Below are positions 20,553-33,446 of a stretch of 64,000 bases of DNA, piece after piece. Under the pieces are notes generated by a model, which was not told the DNA's origin, made no database searches, and was given only the letters and a program-made list of their open reading frames with translations. Origin of the DNA: Capronia americana (taxonomy: Eukaryota > Ascomycota > Eurotiomycetes > Chaetothyriales > Herpotrichiellaceae); the NCBI GenBank assembly GCA_016110215.1, contig JADWQD010000003.1, positions 2,294,001 to 2,358,000 on the forward strand. The letters are read 5' to 3'. Position 1 is the first letter of the stretch. Each line of letters starts with the position of its first letter. A program made the translations under genes and the position numbers.

Positions 20553-23500
20553 CTCGCACATCAGTCGCCGCGGTTTCGGTGGACCTTGAGATCAATCAGA
20601 TCGGCAGTCAATTCAAGTCGAGGAAGGCGCCGAGCCATCAAGCCGATGACTCACCGTCAAATGTGGGCTATTGTTCCCTTCGGCTAGGAACCGAAAGGTG
20701 AGCTATGCGACTCCAGTGGGTTGGATTTCATTGAAGGACATTGGTGTGGACTTGGACGAATTGTATCAACCATGAAGCGAACTGGCGGTGTGGGATGGCA
20801 TACATGAAACCTGACCTTTTGGTCACTTGTCGCACATGGAAGCGATACGTTACGAGCAACGACAAATGTGACCCCAGCCACTCACAGATGGATGGGATTT
20901 GTCACTGAAATGGAAAAAAAGCTGAGATACCCTATGTGTTCACAGAAAAAAAAAGGCGTACGCGCTAGTTGGTGCTGGTTGGTCCTTTCACGAGATACCC
21001 CTGAATTGATAGAGTTGGATGGAATTTTGTTGCTGGAAAGACGAGCTGGAGAGGTACACAAATGCATCATCGAGAGACCGGAGATTGAATATGCCAGACT
21101 TGGACAGTACCGAAGAAGCTCGGCTGCCCTTTGAGCTAGAAGAGGTGAAAGGTGCTGAAAGCCCGACAAGTAGTAATGAACAACTATCCCCATATCGTAC
21201 GAGGTAGTCTCCTGCCCAATCCCTTCCATAAGATCTTCCCTCCTCAATGTCAACTCAGTGTCAATGGCTGAAACACTGATTCATAATGAATCTGTTAGAC
21301 ACATGAAACACACCAGAGCACTGATTCTGAGTCACCGGTCACAGAATGGTGCAGCTCCAGTTGCACGAGATTTGTCCTCCTTGACCGTCAGTCGAGATTC
21401 CAACTGTCCTGCTTGCCTCGGGTGTCACAAACCTAATAGCTGGGAATGGGGCGCCAATCGGCCAGGAAAACACCCACTACGACCTTGGCTTGGAAAGCTG
21501 CCTGCGCGAAGGGCAATGGACAAAAGACGGATGCAAGATCTCTTACACGATGGACAGTTGACGTGGGGACAAAGGAATCAAATACATGCCAATATATTTC
21601 GGCCAGCACAGCACACACCCACTTCAAACCTGCTATTGAGCGATCTTGCATAATCCAATGCACGTCACTAGTAGCGGCATGGTTAAGGTTGGCACTGCGA
21701 GTGCGGCTCGCATCGTCTGTCCCGAGGTGTTACAAGCGGCCCTAAGTTAAGAATTGCAGCCGGCGGGCCCTTGGGAGAAGCCTCGGTCTCTCTGATCCTA
21801 CGCGGTAGACAGAGCTGCATTCGCCCTTCCTGTTGTGCACGGCTATTGGCGGTGCTGGAGTCCAGTCTACAATATCAACGTGACTCTCGTATGAGGTGCC
21901 CCGCCTCATCTTTGCCGCTCATGTCAAAGGTGAGCATGAGTATGAGGTAGGACTGAGGACTTTCGTGCTGTTTCCGATTCACAGCAAATGCGGAGCCGTG
22001 CACGTCGTGCCAGACGAGTCCCCGGATCAAAGCTTACCGAGAGCGGTGGGTGAAAAAGATTGCAAGACTACGAGTACGGAGTAGTACTTGGGTCCTAAAC
22101 TCGGTACTGCCTAGCTGACATGTGAGCCGCCCACAACACACCATCACGATCGGCAACACCATCATCTGGGTTCGGTTTGAATTTCTTATTACTCGCAGAC
22201 ACGCACAAGTGTGTGCAGGTCCTGGACCGGGCCGAGGGGCATGGCCTTCAGTCACTGTTGATCTCGGGCAAGGGGTTGCTTCTGGGGCCAAACTGGTGAC
22301 TTCGGGTCTTCGAGCTTGAAAGACAAGCTCAGATGCATGCTCTGCTGCAGCCTGCCTATCGACGAGCACCTAACTCAGCCAGTGATCACTCGCGAAATGC
22401 TCAGCAAATGCACCCGCCTGTCGAGCCCGAGTGGGGCTGCAACACCACGCAGCTCGGAGGGTCTACGCTGTACGAACACACAGGACGAGGCGCGACCAAT
22501 GAATTCGATCCGAGAGACTTCCCAGCACGAGGTGTGGCTTTTCTACCTTCGTGTTCACGAGCATCGCTCTAGTTATGTTGCTTCTCTCTGGGTGTCCTTG
22601 TAGACTGGCCGGATCGTTCAATGGCGCGAGGTCAGGTTCCTAGCCAGCGGATCATTGCAAGACTCAGCTGAGAGACAAGGGCGACGATTGTACGAAGTAC
22701 TGTGTCGTCATTGCGAAAGCATCCCTCCCAGATGACCTTGTACACAGTATCCTAAGAGCTGACGACCCGTTAGCACTGAGCAAATACTCGTACACGCGAA
22801 CAGAAATTCCTGATGCTCATCCCCGCATGAGAACTACTTCAGGCCTGTTCAGCCTGTCATGGTCGCCATTGGGAATTGTTTCAGATGGCGCTCAACCAGG
22901 CTTGCGATTCGTCGCAGACGTCCATAAGCCGCCAGAAAGCGGGTTAGTCTACGAAGGCAAGGTGCGATATCGCGAGGACCAGCGCGCGCGGGGGCAAGAG
23001 TGCGATTCGGGACGCATAGACTCCACGAACATACTCGTCCTACACAGTACCTCGTATGCGGCCGGTGATCTGGGGAGTCCCAATCAGCAGAGCTGCGGAG
23101 CTTAGACTAAGCACCAGTGCGAAGTTTCCCGGCTGGCCACCGGGCGTCGAGCATTGACGGGACTTGCTTTGAATGACGCACGAATGTATGACCCATCGCA
23201 AGGAGATGACGAAAAGACATCAGATCAGGCAGCTGTGGTAACCGGGAATACTGTAGCAGTCCATGAACAGGAAGGGTGCAAATGCCTGAACGAGCATTGC
23301 CCCCGCTCACTACTCTGCTGCGGCTTGTGCTCGAAACGCAATTGATAAATTCTTATTGAATGCTTGCAAGAGCACACACGGTTGGGGAAAGAGCGAGCGC
23401 ACTGATCGGGAGAGAGGCCTGCGGACAGAAGGCCCCAAGTGGTGGGTCCCCCTCCTACGTACTGCGTAAGTGGATGACTGGAGGGGGAAAGCGCAAAACA

Positions 23501-26500
23501 CCATTGGTTCAAGGAGTGGTCATGGGGACCGCTCGACTCGATAACCAATTGTATCAGCTGACAGATGCTCCTGGTCACTCGCCGACGCGAACGCCGCTAG
23601 GGTTTCCGCGGGGCGAGAGGCGAGCGAAAGGAAAACAAGAAATGCAGCCTTGAAGCGTTGCACTTTTTGGGACTCGAGGCTATCCAGAAGCAAAAGGTTG
23701 CCTAGCGGCTGCTCGAGTCATGGACTGCTGCGCGGTGAGTGGACAAGAAGGATTTCGCTAGTCGATCACGATGACCGAAGAGGGAGAACCATGGATAGAC
23801 ATTTCCGCCACGAGCAGGGATGTCAATGTCTCCTTCGAGCAGATGACCTTATGTCGAGAGATGGAGACTTGACGCGCGAACTGGCCCTGCAAGCTGAGTG
23901 GCTGACGCAGAGGCTACGATGGAGAGACGACCAAGAAGGAACTGACACTCGGAATCGGGCCCCATACACGCACATACCAAGAGCGCAGCTGGAGACACGG
24001 GCGCACCGGCACACCCAGTTGATGCCAATTACAGGAGCCTGCGCGGTCTGCGCGGACTGATGCGCGACTGTCAAAAAGCTGGTGTTAGAAACCATGGGCG
24101 ACAGAGATATCTGATGGGATGAAGAGAGAGGCTTTGATGCGACCGCGGGGATCTCATGGCTGGATTTTAAGAACCGGAAGCATAGGCTGTAGTACTCTGT
24201 ACAGTATTATCAGAGCCATGGGCCGCGATTGAGTTTGTGGCATCGAGGAGACTGGGGAGCTTGGTGCCACATGACTCTCTAGGAGGGGTGGACCCCGGAG
24301 ACGACCCGAAGTTGAATGCTCCTTTCAGCTTGAAAGGCAGACGGGAAAGGCGCCGCTACCTAAACCAGGCACAAAAGAAATCTGTTGTCTTGCCTTCGAG
24401 CAACGTTGCGTCGCCCTGCTACGTGAGGTCCGCACTCAGCACGCCGTGACAAGCTTGACTGAAAGAGGACAGATTGAAGGCTGGTTAGGCCAGACAGGCG
24501 ACGAACCGCCGGGATAGCCTACTTCTGGGTATGGATCTTTCGATCACCCCGTTCTCAATGCGAGCCAAGGCTATCGCAATAGAGGTGAAAGTGAGCGCGG
24601 CGGAGGCTCTGAGTCTATCAACCTGCCATTAGGGACACCTAAAGGTGCACATTGGACTTCAATGGCTCGGCGTACAACTATTCTTCCATCGTGATTGCCC
24701 CACCCCCTGTTCCCTGTTCTTCGCTACATGTAGAGGCCTCAGAGCGTTTGACCCTGGCCGCATATGTGCCGCTTAAACCGTATCTCGCTGTATGCTGCAA
24801 TATCGCAAGCTGCCGCTGCTGCATGTGCATCTGCCACCTGCTTCTTCTCTTGCAGCACCCCGTCCAGCCGAGGATTGAAAGCCGCCTTATCGCGCGCCCT
24901 CAGGCTAAGAGGCGCACCGATCATCGACACAAGTGAATTCGGGCTCGTTCGGCAGCCATCTGACACGCTTGGACTGTCTGCACACACACAGTACCTATCA
25001 GCCTGCTTGACTCTTTCGTGACAGTCTCATCGTCCCCACCAGTTCCCGAGTTGGCCGATTCGAGACAATATTATGATCCTGGTAGTGGCTGACATGCCCT
25101 CCCCTCCCACCATCTTTTCTTTCGTGCCTCCCACCTTGTTCACCTGGTGCATCTTTGGCCGCCCATCTCCCGCACCCTGCTGCGAGGCTCTATTCCAACC
25201 TGCTGTATCCAATGCGATAGCGCTCGACTGGCTAGCCCGCCCATTCGACTCGTCCTCGGCATCAGCCTATTTCCTAGCAGCCGGCAGTACTGCGGAAGCA
25301 CGGTCTTCAAACCCACCGCGAGATCCACTGGGCGCCGTGCAAGGATCATGCGTAGTGCTCAGATGCACTAACCGCTTTGCCTGGAACAAGCACCCGCAGC
25401 GTGCCGCCTCAGAGCGACTGGGGTCATTGGCTTAGGCGTGCTTCTCGCGAGCAACATCGACCCGTCACCCAGGCCGTGCACTATTACAACGAGCAAGTCC
25501 ATCAGAGATCGAGCTCCATCAGATAGTCGCTGTGACCATCCATCCTCGACGACCAGATCCAACCGTCATCTGGTCATTCGCGTACCTTGGATTTCCAATT
25601 TTAAACCACATCATCACCGTCCCGGCCGTCTGAGCGCAGATTCCCCAGATTCTATATCGACCGAGTCATCATTCGTCCCCAATCAAGACGCTGGACCTCG
25701 CATCGCAGCGCGCACCCTAGTAGACTCAAGAACTGTCATCACCTGCGGCTGTCGCCACCGCTAACACCATTTGGCTGCGCGTCCTCCCAGCCGCCGAATT
25801 CGATTTCGCTCGGCAAAGTCGTCATTTTCCGGACGCTCAGGCCAATTTTGGGCGGGAGGGGCACCAGCCGAAGACAAACTGTGACTGCGACCACACGACC
25901 GCACGGAAACTCAAGACAGCGACCAAGTGAGACACAGCGGCCAGGGAGCGAGAAAAAGGAAGAGACATCTCTTGACTGCCCCATTCTTCTCTCTGTACGA
26001 GTACTTCCGCACGCTGCAACACCAGCAGTTGGGCCACTGGCTGACCGTGGCGTATCCGGCCGACCAACAGGCGTCCCTCGCGGGCACAAGAGGCACAAGA
26101 GACACTACTGCAACACTAAGACCCCCCCAGCTCCAGCTGCATCCTTTGCCGTCCTCCTCCACCAAAATCTAACCTTCCGCCCACGGCCACTGGCTCCCAG
26201 CATCACCCTCGTCATCCTCGCTAACTTTACTGCTGCACGCCTGTGACCGTGCTCTGCACTGTGCACGCTTCGCTCCGCGCATACCCTCCTACCTGTCGCC
26301 GTCGGCATCGTCGTCGCACTCTAATATTCCTATTGTCGCACATTGCTCGAAGAGGCGGGGAGCTGAGCAACTCGCCCGACGCAGGCACCCTCTCCCAAAT
26401 CTTCCAAGTTTGGGTCGCACTCAGCTTTGTGCTGCCTGGCAGCTCCCTGGCGTGCTGATGCGGGTGCAGAGCTTGCGCATCACCACCACAACCACCACCA

Positions 26501-26524
26501 CCATTTCATCGCCGCGGCCCTGAA
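20553..26524. other. Six-kilobase stretch without a convincing gene
   Basis: Both strands were read. All frames are below ~140 codons, lack family motifs and have Arg/Ser/Cys/Trp-heavy translations typical of chance frames. Several tacggagta/tactccgta-like motifs occur (near 22073 and 24190). The last 1.5 kb before RSC7 is pyrimidine-rich on the plus strand, as in long fungal promoters and leaders. No tRNA B-box or 5S-like sequence was found. Non-coding transcripts cannot be excluded. Confidence 0.4.
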
Positions 26525-28854
26525 ATGTCCATCTATCCACCTACTCGCCAGCCTACACATGTTTTGAATGGTGTCGGCGCCATGAGCGATGGTTCAGGGA
26601 CCATCAATCCTGCAGCTCTGAACGCTAGTGGTACGCTCTATTTCATTGGTTTCCTGACCCGACCACTTGGAAGACCATGAGGCTTCTGAGTCGGTCACCA
26701 CTTGATCCGCTGCGCCATGGAACGCATGGTCGCCTCGATGCAACGATTTTCTGGTTCTGTCCGTTGTCGCGTGCTTTCACTGACCTCGTGTGCGCACCAG
26801 GTGGATTGATACAGTCATCAGCCGAATCAGGCCCACGAGGCGTCAAGCGGAGTCGATCGCCCGAGCAATATAGCGAGTATCATCAGGGCGACGACGATGG
26901 TAAGTCTGCGCAAGCTGTGTATCCGCGCCCGAGTAGGCTGACATGTGCTGCAGGCCCGCGCAAACGTGGCCGGCCCGCCAAAACACCCAGGGCTTCCGCC
27001 GACTTCACCTCCCACATTGACGCTCTCCTGACGCCGTCCAGTCAAACCTCGCCCGACCCAAATCAAGCGCCGGGCATCCAAGGAGGCTCACAAGCACCGT
27101 CGCTGACGCCGACCCAAGCTTCGCCGCCGCGCACCATCCCAAAATCCACCATAAAAGCACTACCGACAGTCAGAGATCACACCAGCGACGTGCTGAAGCC
27201 AGAAGGAGACGAATATCAGCCGCGCGAGATCGATGAGGCAGGCGAGAAGAAGGTGGACCATTTAGGCTATCTTCAGGGCGGACGTGAGTACAAAATCAGG
27301 ACCTTCATCCTGCCCGGCAGAGGGCAAAAGCTGTTTATGTTGGCCACCGAATGCGCACGCCAGCTCCAATATCGAGATTCATACTTGCTCTTCAACAAGA
27401 ATCGGTCCCTGTTCAAGATCATCGCGAGCGTCAAAGAGAAGGAGGAGCTTGTCAACCGCGAAATCCTGCCCTACTCGTACCGGTCGAGGCAGATTGCCGT
27501 GGTGACTGCGCGCTCCATGTTCCGTCAGTTCGGCAGCCGTGTCATCAAAGACGGGCGGAGAGTGCGAGACGACTACTGGGAGGCCAAAGCCATCAAGCAA
27601 GGCTTCACGGAGCAAGATGCCGCCGGCGAAAAGCGACCAGGTGCCGCCAGAGCCCGAGAAGCGGCAGCTCAAGACCAGTTGAACGCCCGGGCAACGGTGG
27701 CCGCGAGCTATGGTGACATTGTCTACAGCAACGGACCGGGCTATGGCACAGTCCAACCCCCCGCCCTGCAGTCGGGCATTGCGTCGACCATGGCTCAACT
27801 GGCCTCCTTTGACCCTGCTTACGAATCACGGTACAAAGATATTGTGCGCCCACGGCATGAAATTACGGGCCCGCCATATCAAGACCTCACCCGTTCAAGT
27901 ACCGACGCCGAGTTGACGAGTCAGGCCAGTCATGCAGCCGAGTACAGCAAGACCATCAACCAACAGAACAGGTATCGGCGTGGTATTGTTGAAGACTACT
28001 GGCGCAGACCTCACGAGCCGCCAGCATCAACACCTCCTCCAGTTGAAGGCGAAGGCGCAACCACAAACCACCCTTTCTCATCCCCCCGTTTTCCTACAAC
28101 CGACGTCCCATCGACCCAGCCCAGCACAATGTCTCACTCTTCTCAAGCCCTCCAGGCTCCGATGCACCCCCCTCCATTTACTCACCAGCAGCCTCCCATA
28201 CATTCTCCCATCCGACAACAAAATCTTCAGCAATACACCACGCGTGATTCATCACAATTTCCGCCTCAGCACCCCGGCTATCCGAGATCATCATCGAGCC
28301 TATCAATTTCGCAACCAGCTCCGCCCCAGCAGCCAATGCCATTTGGGAGCGGTGCGTTCTCTCCTCATGCTATCAATCAGCAGCAGCAGCAGCAGCCGCC
28401 GCCGCAACAACAGCAACAGCAACAACAACAACAGCCGAGCTGGGGAGCCCCGCCACCTCAGCCTCACCCGTCACCAGGTATCCATCGTATGACAACACCC
28501 CAATTCTCACCTAGCCTTGCACAGGGGCAAATATCGTCACCTCTACCGGGCGGTGCGCATGCTAGCCCACCGCAGCATCCGCAGCAGATGCAGCCACCAC
28601 ATATGCCTATGCTCCATCACCAAGGCAGTTCGGGTGGTCTTGGCGGTCAGCAGCTTTATGGGCCTGGGGCTGGACTGCAGGCCATGGGTGCTGCCGGGTA
28701 CGGCGCTCTTGCTATGGGCGGCGGCCAGAGAGGCATGTATCAAATGGGCGGACAGTCCCAATACATGCCAAATCAGCAACATGGCCAAGGCTGGCCTCCT
28801 GGCGCGCAGGGCCAGGGTCAAGCAGGGGGCCAATGGAACCAAGGGTTCCAATAG
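26525..28854 (+). CDS. RSC7: RSC chromatin-remodelling complex subunit Rsc7/Npl6 (Swp82 family)
   Basis: There are three exons: 26525-26630, 26801-26899 and 26954-28854, with introns of 170 and 54 nt. The product has 701 residues beginning MSIYPPTRQPT. Rsc7/Npl6 and its paralogue Swp82 are subunits of RSC and SWI/SNF. Seen: an AT-hook-like PRKRGRPAKTPR near residue 70 at the start of exon 3, then the diagnostic domain from about 177 (REYKIRTFILPGRGQKLFML, YRDSYLLFNKNRSLFKII, ILPYSYRSRQIAVVTARSMF, GRRVRDDYWEAKA, AGEKRPGAARARE). The rest is Pro/Gln/Gly-rich low complexity, including a polyglutamine tract near the middle of the tail. The second intron is a multiple of three without a stop, so it could be retained; it is called because GTAAGT..CTGCAG is consensus and the join restores the AT-hook. 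Confidence 0.9.
28378..28440 (+). repeat. CAG/CAA trinucleotide tract (polyglutamine)
   Basis: Mixed cag/caa codons interrupted by three Pro codons lie in the RSC7 C-terminal tail and encode a Gln-rich run of about twenty residues. Confidence 0.85.
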
Positions 28855-30615
28855 GAGGTGCAGGGCCGGCAGTGATCGTCGGTGCGATGAAGCACCGCAG
28901 GGTTCGACTGCATACGGCCGCATAGTGGAGAAGAGCCAGGAGGACAACTTCTGGCTGGACATATGTGTCTTGCGGATTGCATATCAGAGAAGCGGCGGGC
29001 ACCTTCTCGCGGTCGGTTATTGAGCGCGACTCACGCTCTCGTCTGAATTGTACCCACATTTTTGGGACAGTCGCCGCCTGGACCACAGGACAGCGCAGGA
29101 AGGCACAAACAGTCGGTTCGCTTTTGGTGCATAGCGTGGGAGGGAGCATAGTGAGACACGTGGATTGGGCATTTTTGCATATGGAATAGGCGGGTTTCAG
29201 GGATCTCTGCGGTTTTCTTCCTGGGCTGTCGTTCTTGCTGGCTCCCCTGATCGGGTCTTGATGGCATTTTCGCATTCTGCTTCTGGAGGGGTTACCAGGG
29301 ACAACGCGCGCTTCGGCGAGGGGATGGGTATGTTGGGCGTTTGATCGGTTCCCGTTTCCGTCTTTCTTGTTTTCTTCCTGCGTGCCGGATTTTGATGTAT
29401 TCTTATTGCTTTCTGCTTGCGCCCGACTCACCCTTTTGCGTCTCCTTTTGGCACTTCTCCTGCATCGATGGGCTTTGGTCATGGCATTTGGGCATGAGGG
29501 CTACGAAGGAATGGGACAGATGTTGCAAAGTTGGTCGGCTTTGGACCGAGCATTACATACCATACCAGTTTTAATTGTGAATTGAAATCGAGCGGATATT
29601 ATGGAAGGACACACAGGACTTTGACACCGCGCGCGCTCTTGCCTGACGTTGAGGAGGCTGCACATGAGCAATACGGCGAGATGTGCAATTTCTAAACTAC
29701 CTGGCCTCGAACTCGTTGTTTGGATGATCGCTTTCCACCCCAGCGTCGACCCATTGCCTTCGAGCCAGGACAGACCCAGTTTGTCCGGCCGCTGTCTGCC
29801 GCATCTTCTGGCTGAAGATGAATCCAATTCCCGTACTCGTACGGTGCCCGGCAGCTGAAACAAAACATCGATGCCGGTGTCGATGGAGGTGTGTTTATCT
29901 CAAGCGTGCCATACCGCCGCATTTGCCTCCATGTCAGGCCATGCCACTGCCATCGGCACTCTCAACGTTCGTACATCAAGATCGCCCGTGCCATGCCGCA
30001 ATGGTGAGAGTTAACGTGGGTGCCACTGCTTATGCATCATCGCGGGAACCAATGGTCGTACATCCGTGCCGAAGGCGCAAGCGAGGAAGCCTGAGCCATG
30101 AGCTTGACGACCGGCAGATGAAGTGATGGATCAGCTTTCTTAGGGCCATCTGACCGCGTGGTTGCGAACGGCACGGTGCTCCGGCCCACGTCCTGGAGCG
30201 ACCCCCCCAAAGACTCCCGCATCCAATCCGGGGGCGAGTCCGTGGGGTCAGGCTTGCCTGGGTATCTGCCGAGTCAAAGGGCCCCACGATCGGGAGAAGC
30301 TGCACTTTGGCTTGGGTGAAGCCTTGTCAAGATCGAGCAAGCCGTCATGTCTTTTTATTGATCGACGCGCTTCATCGATGACCACATTATTTCAAATCGT
30401 TCTCTCGCCAGTCCTGCACGGTCCACCATTCACCAACGACTCGCGCGGCACCCAGGAGGTTTAGATCTTCAGGGGGGTAATTATTCGAAAAGAGAAACGA
30501 CACAGTCTAGAGCGGAACTTCACTGGCCGCTTGCTTCGTGCCATTTGAGGTACCACTCCGATTTGTAGTCTCCTTGGCAAGGCTCGCGCAGAAGTCAACC
30601 ATAGCCACGACACAG
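28855..30615. other. Intergenic region between RSC7 and the FAD monooxygenase
   Basis: This 1.76-kb stretch starts with the likely RSC7 3' region. A 256-codon minus-strand frame (28712-29482) overlaps the RSC7 end in antisense; its translation has no motif and I reject it. Nothing else is supported. Confidence 0.4.
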
Positions 30616-32128
30616 ATGGGGTCAACTTCGGAAGTGAACAGGGAGAAGCAGTATGCGCCAGCGAAGGTGCCCCTGAAGGTGATAATAGTCGGGTTAGTAT
30701 ACCACATCCTTGACGGCAAGTCAGAAAAAAGGCTGAGAGTTTCATTTTCTCAGGGCGGGAATTGGGGGGCTGGCCGCAGCGCTCTCGCTGGGGAAGCGAG
30801 GCCATAATGTCCACCTCATTGAGTTCGCTCCTGAGATCGCAGAAGTCGGAGCAGGTATCCAATGTGCACCAAACATGACGCGCATCCTCGACCGGTTAGG
30901 AGCGGGCGTCAAGGTCCGAAGCACCGGCGTCGCCCTCGGAGCCATCCATATCCTGCGCTGGCAGGGCGGGGATCTACTCGGGAGCGTTCCCATCAGTCAG
31001 GAGCACGGCGAGCAGTTCGTTGTCCATCGCGCCGACCTGCAGATGTCTCTGCTGGAAAAGGCCCTGGCGCTCCCCAATGTCAAGCTGCAGACCAACACCA
31101 AGGTCGATGATGTGCAATTCAGCCCGGCGGCCGTGAAACTCAGTGACGGATCCTGGATTCATGGTGACGTGGTGCTCGCGGCCGATGGCATTAAATCCAT
31201 GATTCGTGGGAAGCTTCTAGGAGACGACAAGGACGTCGCCATCCCGACGGGGGATGCCGTGTACAGAGTTGTCCTTACCCGGGAGATGTTGAGCCACTAC
31301 CCGGAGTTGTTGCCTTACATCGAGGAGAAGAAGGCAATTCGGTGGATCGGACCTGAACGGCACATCATTGCTTACCCTGTGCGAAACCACGAGATCTACA
31401 ACATGGCGCTGGCTCACCCGGACCGTGGTCGCGTCGACGAGAGCTGGACCACCGTGACTTCCAAGGACAATCTCCTCGCCGACTACGACGGCTGGGATCC
31501 GAAACTGGTCAAGATGCTCGACCTCGTCCCGGAAGGCGATGTCTTGGAGTGGAAGTTGTGCATGCACATGCCGCTGCTGCGGTGGGTGAGAGGATCATGT
31601 GCACTGCTGGGCGATGCCTGCCATCCCATGCTGTAAGTCACCAGGCCACCCATTCCAAAGAGTCCCACGCCAACTAACCTGGAAAAGACCATATGTTGCA
31701 CAAGGCGCTGCACAGGCAGTGGAGGATGCTGCGTCGCTGGGAGTGGTGTTGTCTTCGATATCGTCAAAGGACGAAATCCCCACCGCACTCCAAGCCTTTG
31801 AGAAGGCCCAGAAGGCTCGTGCCGAACATATCCAACAATCCTGCCTCACGACGCGGGCGGCCCTGCATCTGCCCGATGGGCCCGAGCAAGAGGCTCGTGA
31901 CCAGAAGTTCAGAGCCCTGTCATCGGGCGGTGGGAGCGATGACAAATGGGGGGATCCGGAGTTCCAGAAATTCATCTGGAGCTGGGATGCTGAAGCCAAA
32001 GCCGAGGAGGCCTGGAAAGGTGAGTTTCCCGCCCGCTGTGCAGATAACGGTGATTCCTGAAGGTACGAGCTACTGACTCTGTAAACGCAGAGATGAAGCG
32101 CGAGTCAGGGACGCAAAGCCGGCTATGA
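30616..32128 (+). CDS. FAD-dependent monooxygenase, salicylate-hydroxylase type
   Basis: There are four exons: 30616-30692, 30754-31632, 31688-32019 and 32091-32128. All introns are GT..AG, 55-71 nt, and all phases agree. The product has 441 residues. Group A flavoprotein hydroxylases use NAD(P)H and O2 to hydroxylate aromatic rings. Seen: the FAD dinucleotide fold GAGIGG at 26-31 with the acidic LIEF near 49; EVGAGIQCAPNMTRIL; the DG motif (AADGIKSM, 170-171); and the second FAD motif GDACHPMLPYVAQGAAQAVE from 312. The first intron splits the GxGxxG loop, which confirms the join. It is cytosolic by absence of a signal. The actual substrate is not shown by sequence; salicylate or a related phenolic is a family-based guess. 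A Hol1-type transporter follows on the same strand. Confidence 0.88.
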
Positions 32129-33446
32129 TTGATTAACCCCAAAGGCGGCCTCAAGCACGCGCACAGCTCCTCAGTCGCGATATCTAGACAGTAGTGTGTA
32201 CGTAGTTTGTTTGCATTGGCGCGCCCGGAAATTCCCCAGCGGCAGGAGGAGACCGTCGCTGATCAGACGTTGGACGTACAATATTCTGCATCCATTGTGA
32301 CACGGCAGTGACAGTGGCATTGGAATTGGTGCCCGGGTGGACGGTTCTGATTGCACCGAACAGCGCGCAGGCTTTGACAGCAAATTCTTGTATATATGAT
32401 CAATCAAGTGAACAAATCGCGACGACAACATGTCAAAACTCTTCAAACACCCTTGGCGGCCAAGGCTGGTGGGATCGGTAAGCTTTTATGCGCAACAAGA
32501 TAATGTACCCAAGCCCTCCCTGCCCATGCCGCATTAGCTCCTCGTATTGTCTCAGTAGCTTGGTGAGGAAAATCTCAAACCAGACGCCATGTGTGGCGGC
32601 TGTCACAAACCACGACACGTTGTTGAGACGGGCTCGCCGTGGTCGTTCGACAGTTGATTTTGCAGAAATGACGGATGTACTCCTTGGTACCGACACGGCG
32701 ACAAGCTTTTCGTCTGGCCTCGAGGCACGTTTGACATCCTCCACTCTCCTACTCGTTAGTGTTGCTTGATTCAATGCACATGGCACATGGTCGGCAACTT
32801 TCTTAACCCTATGCAGTCTGGGACAGTGCATGGCGGGAAGCCAATGACACCAGGTGGCAAGCAGCCGTGCACCCGTGCCAGCAGAGGCCAGCATCGAAGG
32901 AAGATCTGGCGATCCACGTTGTCTGCGCAGATCACAATCCTTCAAAGACTCTTCGCCGCGATCCTGGCAACTCGACGAGTCATGGTGCAGGCACTTGGCG
33001 CATCCGCTATCTACCGGAAGCCAGTTGTTGGCGGGCATTTGAGCCGGTCGAGCCGGTATAGGTAAAGGCCTCCCACCGTCACCAAACTGGCGCATTTCCG
33101 GGGGCTCAACAGGCCTGAGGAAGCTGCAAATTGAGCCCCGGTGGCCCCATGCCTGAGGGGGGTGGAGACCCCGCCTCGTCGCCCCACCCCGAGAGACTGT
33201 CCCTGTCCCCTGGATTTGTACGGTAGCAGAGTGGAAAGCAACGAACGGCGCGAACTCAAGTGGATAATGCGCCATGGCTGGAAAGATCTGTGCTTCCTTT
33301 ATGAAGGCCATCGAACCCTCCCCTCCACACGGGCCCTTGGTTTCCTCTCCTTCAACCACGTTTCTTTGCCTTGTCCCAGACCTCAGTCCGTGGTTCAGAG
33401 GCATTTACCAAGCCGACGTTTCAACCTTTGAGATACTACCGCCAAC
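32129..33446. other. Intergenic region monooxygenase/MFS transporter
   Basis: This 1.3-kb stretch holds a 323-codon minus-strand frame (32433-33404, ATG start). Its translation is rich in Arg, Cys, Trp and His without domain structure or splice context, so I do not call it. The stretch otherwise serves as 3' flank and MFS promoter. Confidence 0.35.

Noticed and set aside
23650..24060. 136-codon plus-strand frame in the long gene-free stretch
   Set aside because: The translation is Arg/His-rich without domain, conserved-looking block or splice signals.
20553..26524. tRNA or 5S rRNA genes in the large spacer
   Set aside because: No GGTTCRANNCC-type B box with a matching acceptor stem, and no 5S-like block, was found on either strand by eye.
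28712..29482. 256-codon minus-strand frame overlapping the RSC7 3' end
   Set aside because: It is antisense to a confident gene; the translation is Arg/Ser/Cys-rich with no motif and no splice context.
32433..33404. 323-codon minus-strand frame between the monooxygenase and the MFS transporter
   Set aside because: It starts with ATG, but the translation has noise-like composition (many Arg, Trp, Cys, His) and no domain. It could be revisited with transcript data.
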